Positions 1 through 12,722 of a stretch of DNA of 64,000 nucleotides are shown one piece after another. Position 1 is the first letter of the stretch. The number at the start of each line of letters is the position of its first letter. The position numbers and the translations under genes were made by a program. Under the pieces are notes generated by a model, which ran no database searches, had not been told where the DNA came from, and was given only the letters and a program-made list of their open reading frames with translations. This DNA is from Tetragonia tetragonoides (taxonomy: Eukaryota > Streptophyta > Magnoliopsida > Caryophyllales > Aizoaceae), in the NCBI GenBank assembly GCA_038025085.1, contig CM076147.1, forward strand, positions 5,871,501 through 5,935,500, in the 5' to 3' direction.

Positions 1-146
1 AAAGTTACACTATCTGACATCTGTTGGTAATCTCAGAAACGAACAAGATTCTGGTGTATGTTAAGTTCACATAAATTATGTTACCTATTTTGTCAAAATA
101 TTTCCCAACATATTCTCAAGTGTATCGTTCGCATGCATATTTATAG

Positions 147-1551
<1,405 letters not shown>

Positions 1552-2742
1552 AACTACACTTTGCCACAACGCTCTTTGGTACCTGGATTATAGGTCCTCT
1601 GTTAGAGTAAATAAGTATGTTATACGGAGTGTATATTAGCAACAGAAATATATATTATTGTATCACGTAAGCTTGCATAGCTATTTTTAGGATGTAATGA
1701 CGCTGTAATACAGTTTGTTTTCACTGAATTGTACGTTAACTGCCTGGTCATGCACAAGCGGGTTGTAGCTCCAATGCTCGTACTACTGACATAAAAGCGC
1801 TTGCTCATGTACAGGCGGGTAGTACTGTAGTTTCTCTGATTCTCTTACTACGTGCTGACGTTAAAGTGCCTGCGCCTGCACCCTTCAACTAGTAGCTCCA
1901 GTGATCATAGTACTCATATAGCTCAGCGTTAGAGGGGAACAATATACTCCTGTTTTGAACTGAGAGATAGAAGTTGATCTCAAAGAAATATACAGCAATA
2001 ACCAGAAGTTGAATGCTAGGAATCTGAGCAGCCACCTCACTCAATTCTTATTGCGTTAGTGCTTTGTCAAAGCACCAGCTCACCCTGATGTTTAAACTAA
2101 TCAGGAAAGACCCTAGTCTCTCTGCTCCTCCTAATAATGCCCACATGACGTCTCAAATAGTAACGTAAAATAGGGAAAACAATCCATTTTCTTTTCCCAA
2201 GTACCATTTTCATGATAATTTAGGACTTTTGTCTTCCAAATTAGGTGTGAAATTGATACCACACAGTATTTCCCCCCTATTTGACTTTGACATTGGAGCA
2301 CAAAAGAGTGAAGATGTCTGTCCTATGTGTAGGGACTGGCATTCACTCTGACTTAGACATGTACTGTATATATATGTTATGTGGGTCAATGTGGCTTCTT
2401 TTGCATCAGTCATATTCATATAGCCCATTTATTGCTGCAATGTTGAAGACTGAGTTTTCGCTGCTTAGGATTGCTTCTTTCCTTGGGTAATTGTTTAGGG
2501 AAGTCTTTGTCAGAAGAGAAAAAACATTGTCTGTGGGAGTTATTAGGACAGTCATCTTGGATATTCCAGAACAGAAAGGAGGACTCTAAATCTTTGATTG
2601 TTTTATGTACTTGCCTTGTCTTCTACTCTCACGTATGGTATTCTCATGTGTTCATCAGAGCATTAGGGGATGACATCCATAGATAGACACATTTATTCCG
2701 AGAGTTAGATATAGAACCTGAACTAAGCAATCATTACACAAA
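1552..2742. other. Intergenic spacer between CRK-A and CRK-B
   Basis: I see no coding region with recognisable homology here. The stretch should hold the 3' UTR of CRK-A and the promoter of CRK-B. Short open frames near 2210-2490 show no domain and lie on both strands, so I treat them as chance. Confidence 0.4.
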
Positions 2743-3748
2743 ATGGCATTAACCTTATCTTCCCTGGTGATCCTGTTTCTGCTGAGTATGAGCAGCCTCG
2801 CAGATGCAGCTTACTGTCACTGCTATTCGACGGGAAACTTCACCAGCGGTAGTGACTATGGAAACAACCGAGATAGATTCCTCAACATCATGGCCACAGA
2901 GGCGACAAACAACAACGGTTTCTATTACATCCCACAGGCAGAAACTTACTCCAACACTAGTTTTAAGCCATCCTGTCTTGACCTTTGTCGGGCTGACATA
3001 AATGGCGGTTCTAATGCCTGTTCCAGGTGTATCAGTAATTGTAGCACCACTATCATCAGCAACTGTCCAGTCCAAATGGAAGTCATTGCATGGGGTGCAG
3101 ACGCCGGATGTGTTTTAAGGTGCTCTACCCATGACTTCTCGTCTAGCACCTATGATACACAGCCTGCAGCACATTTGTGCAATGCCAGCAATGTTTCGCC
3201 AAAGTATCTTCAGCAGTTTGGTCAGGCCTTTGCTTACTTAACCACTAGCGTTGCAGAAAAAGCAGCTGATGATGGATCTAAATTCTCTTTCAGATCTGAC
3301 AAAGGCAACTTGCCTATTTACTTTGCTACTCAAGAATCAAAATTAGATGATCTTGGTCGGACTATCTATGCTCTTGGATTCTGCCTTCCTACCTTGTCTC
3401 GAAGCACATGTGCTACCTGCTTGCAAGCAGCTGCCAATGAAAGTGAAAGGCTTTGTAACGGGAAGCAAGGAGCATCAATTTTCACCCCTAGTTGTATTCT
3501 TCGCTATGACCTCTATCGCTTCTATGACTCGTCTTCACCTGTTCTTCCACTACCTTCTCCTCCACCATCATCAACTTCACCCCCTTCAGAAGTCAGAAAA
3601 GGTTTCTATTAAGGGTGTAGTATGTCATAATCTATATATTTGAAAATAAAAAATTCTCTTAACAGAACTAAAAGCATAAATCTTGTACCTACTGTTGACC
3701 TCGTCAGAGTTTCTGATAGATAGAATCCTTTTAATGCATCATTACTTG

Positions 3749-5624
3749 AGTCAACATCAAGAGGAGGTGATACTTTCACGAGTTGTTTAATGTAGACGCA
3801 GGCAACAACATCTCTCTAGGAGATCTTAGCACTTCAGAGCAATATCGTAACTTCACCTTTTGTCGGCGTATTACAAAGGAAGAAATTAGAGGTGCTTTGA
3901 AGAAGATGAAGAGTGGTAGGGCAGTGGGACCAGATGAGGTACCTTTAGAGGTGTGGAAGAGCTTAGGAGAAGGAGGCCTTAATTGGTTAGTTAAGCTTTT
4001 CAACGTGATCCTCAAGTCGGGTAAGATGCCAGATGAGTGGAGACTTAGCACGGTGATTCCACTATATAAGAATAAAGGTGACATACAAAGTTGCAATAAC
4101 TATAGAGGCATTAAACTACTCAGCCATACAATGAAGCTATTAGAGAGGGTGATTGAGAAGAGGATGAGGAAGACAACACCTATTTCAGAGAACCAGTTTG
4201 GATTCATGCCAGGGAGATCCACAACTGAAGCAATACATTTGCTTAGACGCTCAATGGAGTACTACAGAGAGAGACAAAGGGATTTGCACATGGTATTCAG
4301 CGATTTGGAGAAGGCCTATGATCGGGTTCCAGGGAGGTTTTGTGGAGGTGTTTAGAAGCTAAGGAAGTCCCTGTCGCCTATATACGAGTTATTAAGGACA
4401 TGTATGAAGGTGTGAGGACTAGAGTGAGGACGACAGGAGGGGATTCAGACCATTTTGCGATTGACACAGGACTGCATCAGGGTTCTTCATTGAGTCCTTT
4501 CTTATTTGCAATTGTTATGGATGAGCTCACTAGGAGTATCCAAGGAGAAGTGCCATGGTGCATGATGTTTGCTGACGACATCGTTTTATTGGACGAAACA
4601 AAAGAAGGCGTTAACAACAAGTTAGAGCTCTGGAGGGATACGCTGGAAGTAAAGAGATTTAAACTGAGCAGGACAAAGATAGAGTACTTGGAATGTCGCT
4701 TCTCAGGGGGTGAGGTTGCGTCTGACCTAGAGATAAGAATTGACACCGTAGTGGTACAGAGGAAGGAGAGTTTCGAATATTTAGGATTGATCATCCAAGG
4801 CAACGGAGAAATTGACGATGACGTTGCTCATCGCATCAAAGCAGGGTGGCAAAAGTGGAGAAGTGCATCAGGTGTTCTTTGCGACAACAAGATACCACTC
4901 AAATTAAAAGGAAAGTTTTATCGCATGGCTATTAGGCCAGCTATGTTATATGGTGTTGAGTGTTGGCAGATTTGACAGGCCCATGTTCACAAAATGAGGG
5001 TGGCTGAGATGAGGATGCTTCGTTGGATGTGCAACCTAACTAGGATAGATAAGGTCAAGAACGAAGTGGTTCGTGACAAGGTTGGGGTGGCAGATATTGA
5101 GAGTAAGATGCGAGAAACGAGACTCAGGTGGTTTGGACATGTCGTGAGGAGACCTCCAGACGCTCCGGTGAGGAGGTGCGAGAAGATTATACTTAGGGAT
5201 TGTAAGAGAAGAAGAGGGAGGCCTAAGAAGAGTTGGAGTGAGGTGATTAAGAACAATTTGACCCTCTTGGAGCTTACCGAGGATCTGGCCCTTAATAGGA
5301 AACTTTGGCATAGTAGGATCCACATAGATGACACTACTTTGAGGGTGTAGGTTTTTATTTATTTATTTGTTTGTTTGTTTGTTTGTTTGTTGGGTATTAT
5401 TTTATTTATTTATTTTATTATTATTATTGCATTCACTTGTTTTAACATCCACCTTTTTGTCTGTTTCCTACTGATTTCAAAAATCAAATTGTTTTCGTGG
5501 GTCTTTCGGAAACAGCCTCCCTGCTAGGCGACTAGTTAGGAGTAAGGCTGCATACATCTGGACCTCCCCAGACCCCGCCCTCGGCGGGATATTTACTGGG
5601 TTGTTGTTGTTGTTGTTGTTGTTG
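3749..5624 (+). mobile_element. 5'-truncated RTE-clade LINE in intron 1 of CRK-B
   Basis: The insert encodes a non-LTR reverse transcriptase without its endonuclease domain. It ends in a (TTG)n tail at about 5600-5624, typical of RTE elements, which use a short 3' repeat instead of poly(A). The 6-mer TACTTG flanks it at 3743-3748 and 5625-5630 and may be the TSD. The 3' UTR contains TTTA/TTTG and ATT microsatellite runs (5351-5440). It lies in the same direction as CRK-B and expands intron 1 to about 2.1 kb, against about 0.2 kb in CRK-C. Confidence 0.82.
3783..5350 (+). pseudogene. RTE LINE reverse transcriptase, frameshifted and stopped
   Basis: Three blocks make up one RT: 3783-4355, 4340-4975 and 4994-5350. 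Recognisable segments are SGRAVGPDEVPLEVWK, NNYRGIKLL, NQFGFMPGRST, then [12 protein letters not shown] and the catalytic FADDIVLL box near 4570, followed by the RTE C-terminal block [12 protein letters not shown] one-base insertion near 4333, just after the AYDRVP motif, separates blocks 1 and 2. A TGA at 4973 separates blocks 2 and 3, which share a frame. The element is dead. RT would copy its own RNA at a nicked target site. Confidence 0.85.
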
Positions 5625-6715
5625 TACTTGTTATATAGAAAGATAAAATTAATCTCTATTTTGATTTTGTTCATGTGAATTTGTGATTGTGCAGACAGCA
5701 GAAATAGGAGGACACTTGTGATTGCTGTTGTCCTTCCTATGATTATGACTATAGTGCTTACAGTAATTGCTCTCGTAGCGTGCATTGTTAAACATGTTCG
5801 GAAGAAAGCGAAGCAAAAAGAAGCGAATGAAGGTATTTAATCATGTAGTATCGATTTGGCATCTAAAAGAACAACTCATCATAATAGTAGTTGATTAATT
5901 GCGAGGCCACCCAGGGATTATCTTTAGTCATTATCCCATTCAATACAGATAAAAAGAAACCTGAATATTCTCTATCATGATCTGTGATTTTACCTATGTG
6001 GAAAATAGATCTTCATTGGTTTCCAGGGTTTAATTCAGAACGAACAAAATACCTAATTCACAATCTACTCTAGTAACTCTGTAACTAAGACTTCTAATTT
6101 ATAACAATGATGGAAATATATAGTTAACAGTACTGCTAGTTGAAGTTTGATGTGTATCACAGTTACAACGACTCTAGTTAACAGTCTTGCTTATTTTCAC
6201 TTTGTTTTGCAGATGATGCAGTTGGAGCAGAGAGTAGGGAGTCGTGCCTTGAGTTCAGCCTCGACACAATAAGAGTGGCAACAAATAACTTTTCCACTGG
6301 CAACAAGCTTGGACAAGGTGGTTTTGGTACAGTATACAAGGTAAAGCATGTGTCCTTAATGATTCCAAGGGAACTAAACAAAAATACTCTTTAAGTGTAT
6401 AATTTGCACATGTATAGGGTACTCTTCCAAATGGTCGGCAAATTGCTGTTAAGAGGCTCGCAGTGCATTCTGTACCTGGGGATGTGGAATTCAAAAATGA
6501 AGTACAGTTAGTAGCCAGGCTTCATCACAAGAATCTAATCAGGCTCATCGGTTTTTGCTTACAAGGAAAAGAACGAATTCTAATTTATGAATTGGCACTC
6601 AATGGAAGCCTAGATCGCTTTCTATTCGGTACTCTTTCCCCTCTTTGAAGTTATCAATGATTCACATGCAGTTTCATTAATGAGATTATGTTAAACATGC
6701 ATGCATCCTTTGTAG

Positions 6716-6946
<231 letters not shown>

Positions 6947-7248
6947 TAGTAAGTTACATCTCCAAGAACCTTTTAATATAGCAAATACTTGCAAGTTGTA
7001 ACTAGTGACATTGATATTTTGTTCTCCTGTACTGCTGTACATATAAATATGGCTTTTTCGATGTGCTGCAGTGGCTATATGGCTCCAGAATATGTGAAGC
7101 ATGGGAAGATATCAGTAAAGGTTGATGTGTTCAGCTTTGGTGTCTTAGTATTGGAAATTGTGTGTGGGAAGAAAGTTTCTGCATCTGAAAATCAAGGGCA
7201 TATTGAACACCTATTGAGCAAGGTGAATAAAGACTTCTCAATAAACTA

Positions 7249-7503
7249 CTCCCTCCGTTTCTCCAAGATGTTTACACTTCATTTTTCAAGGTCAAAGTTC
7301 ACAAACTTTGACCATGAATTAGTGAAAAAATACAAAGATTTATAATGTAAAAATGCTTTTATTAGATTTCTTTTAAAGAATACTTTTGAAAAACTATAAT
7401 TTTATAATTTATATATGCATACAATTACAATTATTTACGGTCAAAGTGGTGCATTGGGGACCATAAAAAAGCAAATGTAAACATCTTCATAAAACGGAGG
7501 AAG
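7249..7503. mobile_element. Stowaway-type MITE in intron 6 of CRK-B
   Basis: A 255-bp segment with terminal inverted repeats CTCCCTCCGTTTC on the left and AAACGGAGGAAG on the right is flanked by TA on both sides (7247-7248 and 7504-7505). This is the Tc1/mariner-derived Stowaway signature. It has no coding capacity and is absent from the matching introns of CRK-A and CRK-C. Confidence 0.85.
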
Positions 7504-7701
7504 TAATATAGGAATAAGGACACTCAACAAAGCTATTTGCTGAAAAGTTGAGAGGGAAAAACTGCTGAAGTGCAGCTCGTTGTTTAAATTTTCATATGCA
7601 AGTATGGAAATATTGGACAACAGGAAAATTCTGAAGCTGATAGATCCAATGTTACAAAGTGCTCAAGCAGACGAGATAACACGAGGTGTCCATATCGGAT
7701 T

Positions 7702-8478
7702 TGATGCGTAAACTAGCTCGTTAAAATCTCTCACTTGTATTGAATTCTCTCAAGAACAAAACTTGCGAAATAAAAGGGATAAATTGGACCTCACCACAAA
7801 TTAATCCTAAAGGTAAAACCACCAGATTCAATTGATAAAGGGGCCACTCAAACTCACCACTCAAGTTATAAAGGCAAAGCCACCAAACAAGAGATAAAGG
7901 GTTTAAGATTTCAAAAATAGAGGCAGCACTCTATCAGTTTTTCTCATTCACATAATCTGCTTTCTTACAAGGATAAGGATACTATTTATAAGCTGAAAAC
8001 CCTAGAGGATCGTTCTAGAAACAAGCTAAGGTGGCACAATGAGATAAGGCTCTCAAAAGGAGCCGTTTTTGTGGTCCTGGCGCCAGCTCACAAGTGTACT
8101 CGGATAGTACAATTTGGAGCGCCTCCTTTGTACGAATCCACTAGTGGGTGCTGTTGTACCTTTTATCTTCATTTGCTGCTGCCTTGCTGCCCACTCTATA
8201 CTATTTTCAAGCTATTTTTATCAACATACTAAGCCAAGGAACAAACTCCTTTTGTACGGCCTAATTAGTACGCATATTTAACAAAACAAAATGCAGAACT
8301 TAGAGCTACGCCTAAGCATTATTACAAGCGTAATTAAGGACTAATTAAGCAAAGTAATAACCCTTAGAACAACTAGGATTATCCTTAAGAGCGTCCATGT
8401 GGCCAATGGTACCAATGCTAGCAAGAAGTTGACTAGTGGTCATGGTATCTTCTTTTTGAGTTGCATGCTCCAGCATCA
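7702..8478 (-). repeat. LTR of the gag-only element (3' LTR in element orientation)
   Basis: This 777-bp LTR matches 10701-11485. It differs by scattered substitutions and lacks a short insertion (AAGATATAAC) present in the other copy near 11360. Inside it on the element strand, at about 8497-8520, is a CTTGAGGGCAAGTCC stretch resembling the purine-rich 3' region of many plant Ty3 elements. Confidence 0.9.
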
Positions 8479-8918
8479 AACACCCAGGGTTGTTTAGGAC
8501 TTGCCCTCAAGTCCTCGAAGTAGAAAAACTTCCATTGTAGCTCAAAGAAGTAGTTGTTGAATTTACCACCCCGAACACTACCTCGGATCCATACCCCGAT
8601 AGATTTCGTGACATCACTTAAAGCTTGCTGAATTTTTGCTTCAAAGATCAAAGATGGGTTTGAGCCAATTCCCACCTTAGCAAAGTGCGTGAACTCTTTC
8701 CATTTAGATTTGTTCCCTTGAGTTACACCCTCAAATAAATATAGATTCAGCATTTTGATAGTTTCGGAACGGGTAGAAGATAGCCGCCGCAAAACGCTCT
8801 CAAGCATGGGGTCGTGGAATGTCTCTTTTAGGACATACATGATGCTCTCTTCTCCTTGTTTGTAACTGCGTTGCAAGTTGCTGTTTACAGCAAAACACAA
8901 GTTGTTTACAGCTGACAA
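8433..8918 (-). CDS. Uncharacterised ORF of the gag-only LTR element
   Basis: A 161-codon minus-strand open frame in the same reading frame as the gag upstream (9288-9941), separated from it by stops. It begins in the tandem repeats at about 8880-9070 and runs into the LTR at its 3' end. I recognise no domain. It may be the decayed tail of a gag-pol reading frame rather than a protein gene; its 3' part overlaps the sequence expected to serve as polypurine region. Confidence 0.3.
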   Translation of the reverse strand: MSAVNNLCFAVNSNLQRSYKQGEESIMYVLKETFHDPMLESVLRRLSSTRSETIKMLNLYLFEGVTQGNKSKWKEFTHFAKVGIGSNPSLIFEAKIQQALSDVTKSIGVWIRGSVRGGKFNNYFFELQWKFFYFEDLRASPKQPWVFDAGACNSKRRYHDH

Positions 8919-9072
8919 GTTGCTGTTTACAGCAGAACATAAGCTGTTTACAGCAGAAAAGTTGCTGTTTACAGCAGAACATAAGCTGTTTACAGCAGAA
9001 AAGTTGCTGTTTACAGCAGAAAATTTGTTGTTTACTGCAGAAAAGTTGTTGTTTATAGGAGAACATAAGCTT
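8880..9072. repeat. Minisatellite with hairpin-forming GCTGTTTACAGC units
   Basis: About eight copies of a 21-bp unit alternate in two versions (ending AACATAA or AAAAGTT), giving a 42-bp higher-order period. Each copy contains GCTGT-TT-ACAGC, a short perfect stem around a TT loop. Because the unit is a multiple of three, several frames on both strands stay open through the array. Confidence 0.85.
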
Positions 9073-9287
9073 CTTTTTGAACAGAATGTTGGGGGCTTCT
9101 CGTCTTCCGTTTCAGCAGTAGAAAAAGATCTTGTAACAGCTAGGGGAGCTGCTGGAATTTCAATAGGCAGCAGTACAACACATTTATCCTTTAAAAGGCT
9201 ACACTCAATTGCTTCTCGTTCGGCAATGGGGCCTGCAACTTTACCGTCTTCATTTGCAATGGAGCTGTCACGGGACTCGAGTTCATG

Positions 9288-9941
9288 TTATGAAAATTCA
9301 GATTGCATAGCATTCTTGTTAGGACAAGCGGCATGAAAGTGACCAAGATCACGACAATGGAAACATCTTTGCTTTCTCGTTTTTGAACTTGCACGGTCAT
9401 CTTGAGGCACAGCAGATTCTATCTCGGTAACCTCTTGCCATTCTTGAAAACTCACTGTCCTCTTGTTAGAACATTCCGTATACACATGTCCCCAACCGCA
9501 ACATTTCAAACATCTATTCAACGACCTCTTTACTGGAATCCCGTCTCCATGGAAAGGACTTAAATAAAGATCGCTAAAGGCACTTTCAATGGTTTTAATT
9601 TCAGCAGGTTTTTGATCAATACTAAATGGAGAGAAAGGCATATGTGAAGTAAAATCGGGTAAGAATTCCCTTTTGAGCTCTCTCCGCAACTTACTCCAAC
9701 TTCTGATTTTGTCTTTCCTCATCCGTTTTCTTTGAGCCTTCAACTTTTCCCACCAATCTAAAGCATAACCTCTAAAGGTAGAGGCCACTACTTTGACCTT
9801 TTCAAAGTCCGAGTAGTCAAGGAGATCAAACCATTTGTCCATGGATTCAAGCCACCCTAGAAACGTACTAGACCTTCCATCAAAGTTAGGGAAATCAAAT
9901 GTATACCCTTTCGGATTAAGCTTGGAACCGTAGGAGGTCAT
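9288..9941 (-). CDS. Gag polyprotein of the gag-only LTR element
   Basis: 217 codons from an ATG at 9941. The N-terminal part has the retrotransposon gag core (FPNFDGRSSTFLGWLESMDK, then WWEKLK and REFLPDF), and the C-terminal part has two CCHC zinc knuckles: CLKCCGWGHVYTEC and CFHCRDLGHFHAAC. Gag forms the particle that packages element RNA. The Gag type fits Ty3/gypsy. Enzymes for mobility would have to come from another element. The ATG lies about 760 nt inside the 5' LTR, leaving a long leader. Confidence 0.8.
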   Translation of the reverse strand: MTSYGSKLNPKGYTFDFPNFDGRSSTFLGWLESMDKWFDLLDYSDFEKVKVVASTFRGYALDWWEKLKAQRKRMRKDKIRSWSKLRRELKREFLPDFTSHMPFSPFSIDQKPAEIKTIESAFSDLYLSPFHGDGIPVKRSLNRCLKCCGWGHVYTECSNKRTVSFQEWQEVTEIESAVPQDDRASSKTRKQRCFHCRDLGHFHAACPNKNAMQSEFS

Positions 9942-10685
9942 TCTTGTGGTGCTTGGTTTCCTTTGTAGCTAGGAATTGTTTTTGGGCTAAATGAGCTCTT
10001 TGTGGACTGATTTTTGTTGTTTAAAATGGGCAGAGGAGAACACCAACAACTTAGAATACTTGACAATGCACAACGATATAGCAAGTTCGAACCAATGCTT
10101 CACAATACCACCAGCTCACAACCACCCATACAACTCCAGCATCAATACACAAGTGAAGAAAACCAGTAGCTCAAATGCAGCAAATAACAAAACAAAGAAC
10201 AAATCCCACTAAAATAAATATACCACAACTTCAGCGCAAAATCAGGTTTACTCACGATTTCACACAACAAACAACTCAATCCGAAATTCTCAACCAATAA
10301 CCCAATAATCACAAACTCAGTGCAACCAAGTATTCAGCAAACCCAACAGCAAACAACTAGCTTCAGCTCAAACGCATATAAAACAGAGCCAAATAACATG
10401 AATTATCTCACGACTTTCTAAGACAAAATCAAAATTCCACCAAGAGAGTTTTGTAGATCTATGTCTTAGGAATCCAAAGAACTAAGAAAGTCACAAACTT
10501 CACCTCTAGAACTTCAGATATAAAAGATCCAATACTGCTCCAGTCGCTCGTCCAGCGAGAGCGATAAAATATAATGCGCTGTTTGAAGGTCCAAAACTCC
10601 TCCTTTCCACTTGAAAACCACCACGAGAAGAAAGATAACAGACCAAATAACAAGAATCCCAGAAGAAACGAGCTTAATAACCAAA

Positions 10686-10697
10686 GCTCTGATACCA
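10686..10697 (-). other. Primer-binding site (initiator tRNA-Met) of the gag-only element
   Basis: On the minus strand this reads TGGTATCAGAGC, the usual initiator-tRNA-Met primer site of plant LTR elements, just inside the 5' LTR. It fixes the element's orientation as antisense to CRK-B. Confidence 0.88.
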
Positions 10698-10700
10698 CTT

Positions 10701-11485
10701 TGATGCGTAAACTAGCTCGTTAAAATCTCTCACTTGTATTGAATTCTCTCAAGAACAAAACTTGCGAAATAAAATGGATAAATTGGACCTCACCATAAAT
10801 GAATCCTAAAGGTAAAACCACCAGATTCAATTGATAAAGGGGCCACTCAAACTCACCACTCAAGTTAGAAAGGCAAAGCTACCAAACAAGAGATAAAGGG
10901 TTTAAGATTTCAGAAATAGAGGCAGCACTCTATCAGTTTTTCTCATTCACATAATCTGCTTTCTTACAAGGATAAGGATACTATTTATAAGGCAAAAACC
11001 CTAAAGGATCGTTCTAGAAACAAGCTAAGGTGGCACAATGTGATAAGGCTCTCAAAAGGAGCCGTTTTTGTGGTCCTGGCGCCAGCTCACAAGTGTACTC
11101 GAATAGTACAATTTGGAGCGCCTCCTTTGTACGAATCCACTAGTGGGTGCTGTTGTACCTTTTATCTTCATTTGCTGCTGCCTTGCTGCCCACTCTATGC
11201 TATTTTCAAGCTATTTTTATCAACATACTAAGCCAAGGAACAAACTCCTTTTGTATGGCCTAATTAGTACGCATATTTAACAAAACAAAATGCAGAACTT
11301 AGAGCTACGCCTAAGCATTGTTACAAGCGTAATTAAGGACTAATTAAGCAAAGTAATTAAGATATAACTCTTAGAACAACTAGGATTATCCTTAAGAGCA
11401 TCCATGTAGCCAATGGTACCAATGCTGGCAAGAAGTTGACTAGTGGCCATGGTATCTTCTTTTTGAGCTGCATGCTCCCGCATCA
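10701..11485 (-). repeat. LTR of the gag-only element (5' LTR in element orientation)
   Basis: This 785-bp LTR is the near-identical partner of 7702-8478. It ends ...CCCGCATCA directly before the right copy of the GGATT TSD, after which CRK-B exon 7 resumes with ACTCTGTGTCCAAG. Confidence 0.9.
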
Positions 11486-11773
11486 GGATTACTCTGTGTC
11501 CAAGAAGATGCTACATGCAGACCCACCACGAATTCAGTCGTTCTAATGCTTGAATGTGCATCGCATATCCTTTCACCTCCTCTAAAACCAGCGTATTTTA
11601 TGTGGCTTGAAGATGATAAGACAAATGTACCAACGATGGATCACGATTATTCGGTGTCATCAGAACCAGAACCAGAACCTGCTCAACAGACAAGTGTGCT
11701 ATTGGTATCATCCACTGGCTTCTCGTCAGTTAATGAGCTTTCCATTACTCAACCATACCCTGAACCTCGATGA

Positions 11774-12722
11774 ATGACTCTTAACTATGCCATTTTTCTA
11801 GCTGGCTTATACATCATCGATCTCTTAACTTGTGAAATCTTTGTAGCTAACTTGTAAGTATTAATCTGTCTACGTTGCAACGACAGAAACTCGTTTAGTT
11901 TCTCTTTCTAGTACAATTTCTCTTCACTCATGTAAAACCTTATTACAGTTTTTTCTTTATAACTTCACTTTGTCACTTGTACTTAAAGGTTATCAAAGTC
12001 TCATCACCTTGTTAAATGTCTCCTGTTGCATTCTATACATATTCCTCATCTTATACAAGTAAACTCCATCAACAGAACCTAGCCTAACATTGCCAATTCA
12101 AGTTACCTCTAAATTTTATGTAAGTCACAATTAATGTTTTAAAAGATCTTCACAAATTAAAGTTACCTCTAAATTTTCTGAAAGTCACCAGCGGAGTATT
12201 TTTTGGATCGTAGACCATTGAAATCATTTTCTGACAATAATCTGGGGAAAAAAGTATAGAAGTACCCTCTAAATTGACTTGGGGTCAATGGAGGCCACTG
12301 AAGACTGAACATGTCATTTTCTTTGCCTTGTGCTAGATTTCTTTCTTTGTATCAGGTACATACCTCACTTGTGGTCCTAATTCGTTGGCACAATGTGAAG
12401 GCAATTTTCCTGGCCTTAAATTTCCTTCTATCCATGGTTACTTGACAAAGGAAGTACGTCGACCATTTAAAAAGATCTCCTATTCTTTGGATCCATCTTA
12501 ATATGTAACTAGATCGATAAACAAGTAAATTTGGCTACTGGTCAATATGTACTTACCTTGTCTTCTACTCTCTCCTATAGTTTTTCTCTTGTTTTGCTAG
12601 AATGATCTATAGAAAATTTCCAAAGCATTGGAACGTCACTGTCATAGCTAAATACAGCTATTGAGATATTTATTACAGTATTTCCTACAATCTGAACGAT
12701 CTGTAAGCAGTGATGTCATAAA
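11774..12722. promoter_or_regulatory. CRK-B/CRK-C spacer and presumed CRK-C promoter
   Basis: No gene is seen here. A W-box core TTGACT (WRKY target, common in CRK promoters) is at 12274-12279. A segment containing AATTAAAGTTACCTCTAAATTTT is partly repeated at about 12100-12185. The promoter role is inferred from position only. Confidence 0.3.

Larger units (their letters stand above)
7702..11485 (-). mobile_element. Nonautonomous gag-only LTR retrotransposon (TR-GAG-like) in CRK-B exon 7
   Basis: Two direct LTRs begin TGATGCGTAAAC and end GCATCA, and the element is flanked by the perfect 5-bp TSD GGATT at 7697-7701 and 11486-11490. Read on the minus strand, the primer-binding site is TGGTATCAGAGC (10686-10697), complementary to the 3' end of initiator tRNA-Met and three bases inside the LTR. 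The only coding is a gag with zinc knuckles on the minus strand; I see no protease, RT, RNase H or integrase in the 2.2-kb interior. The LTRs look about 97% alike by eye, so the insertion is fairly recent. Confidence 0.9.

Noticed and set aside
8878..9336. Plus-strand frame with LFTAEHK-type repeats
   Set aside because: The 21-bp minisatellite keeps any stop-free frame open; gag is on the other strand and no domain is seen.
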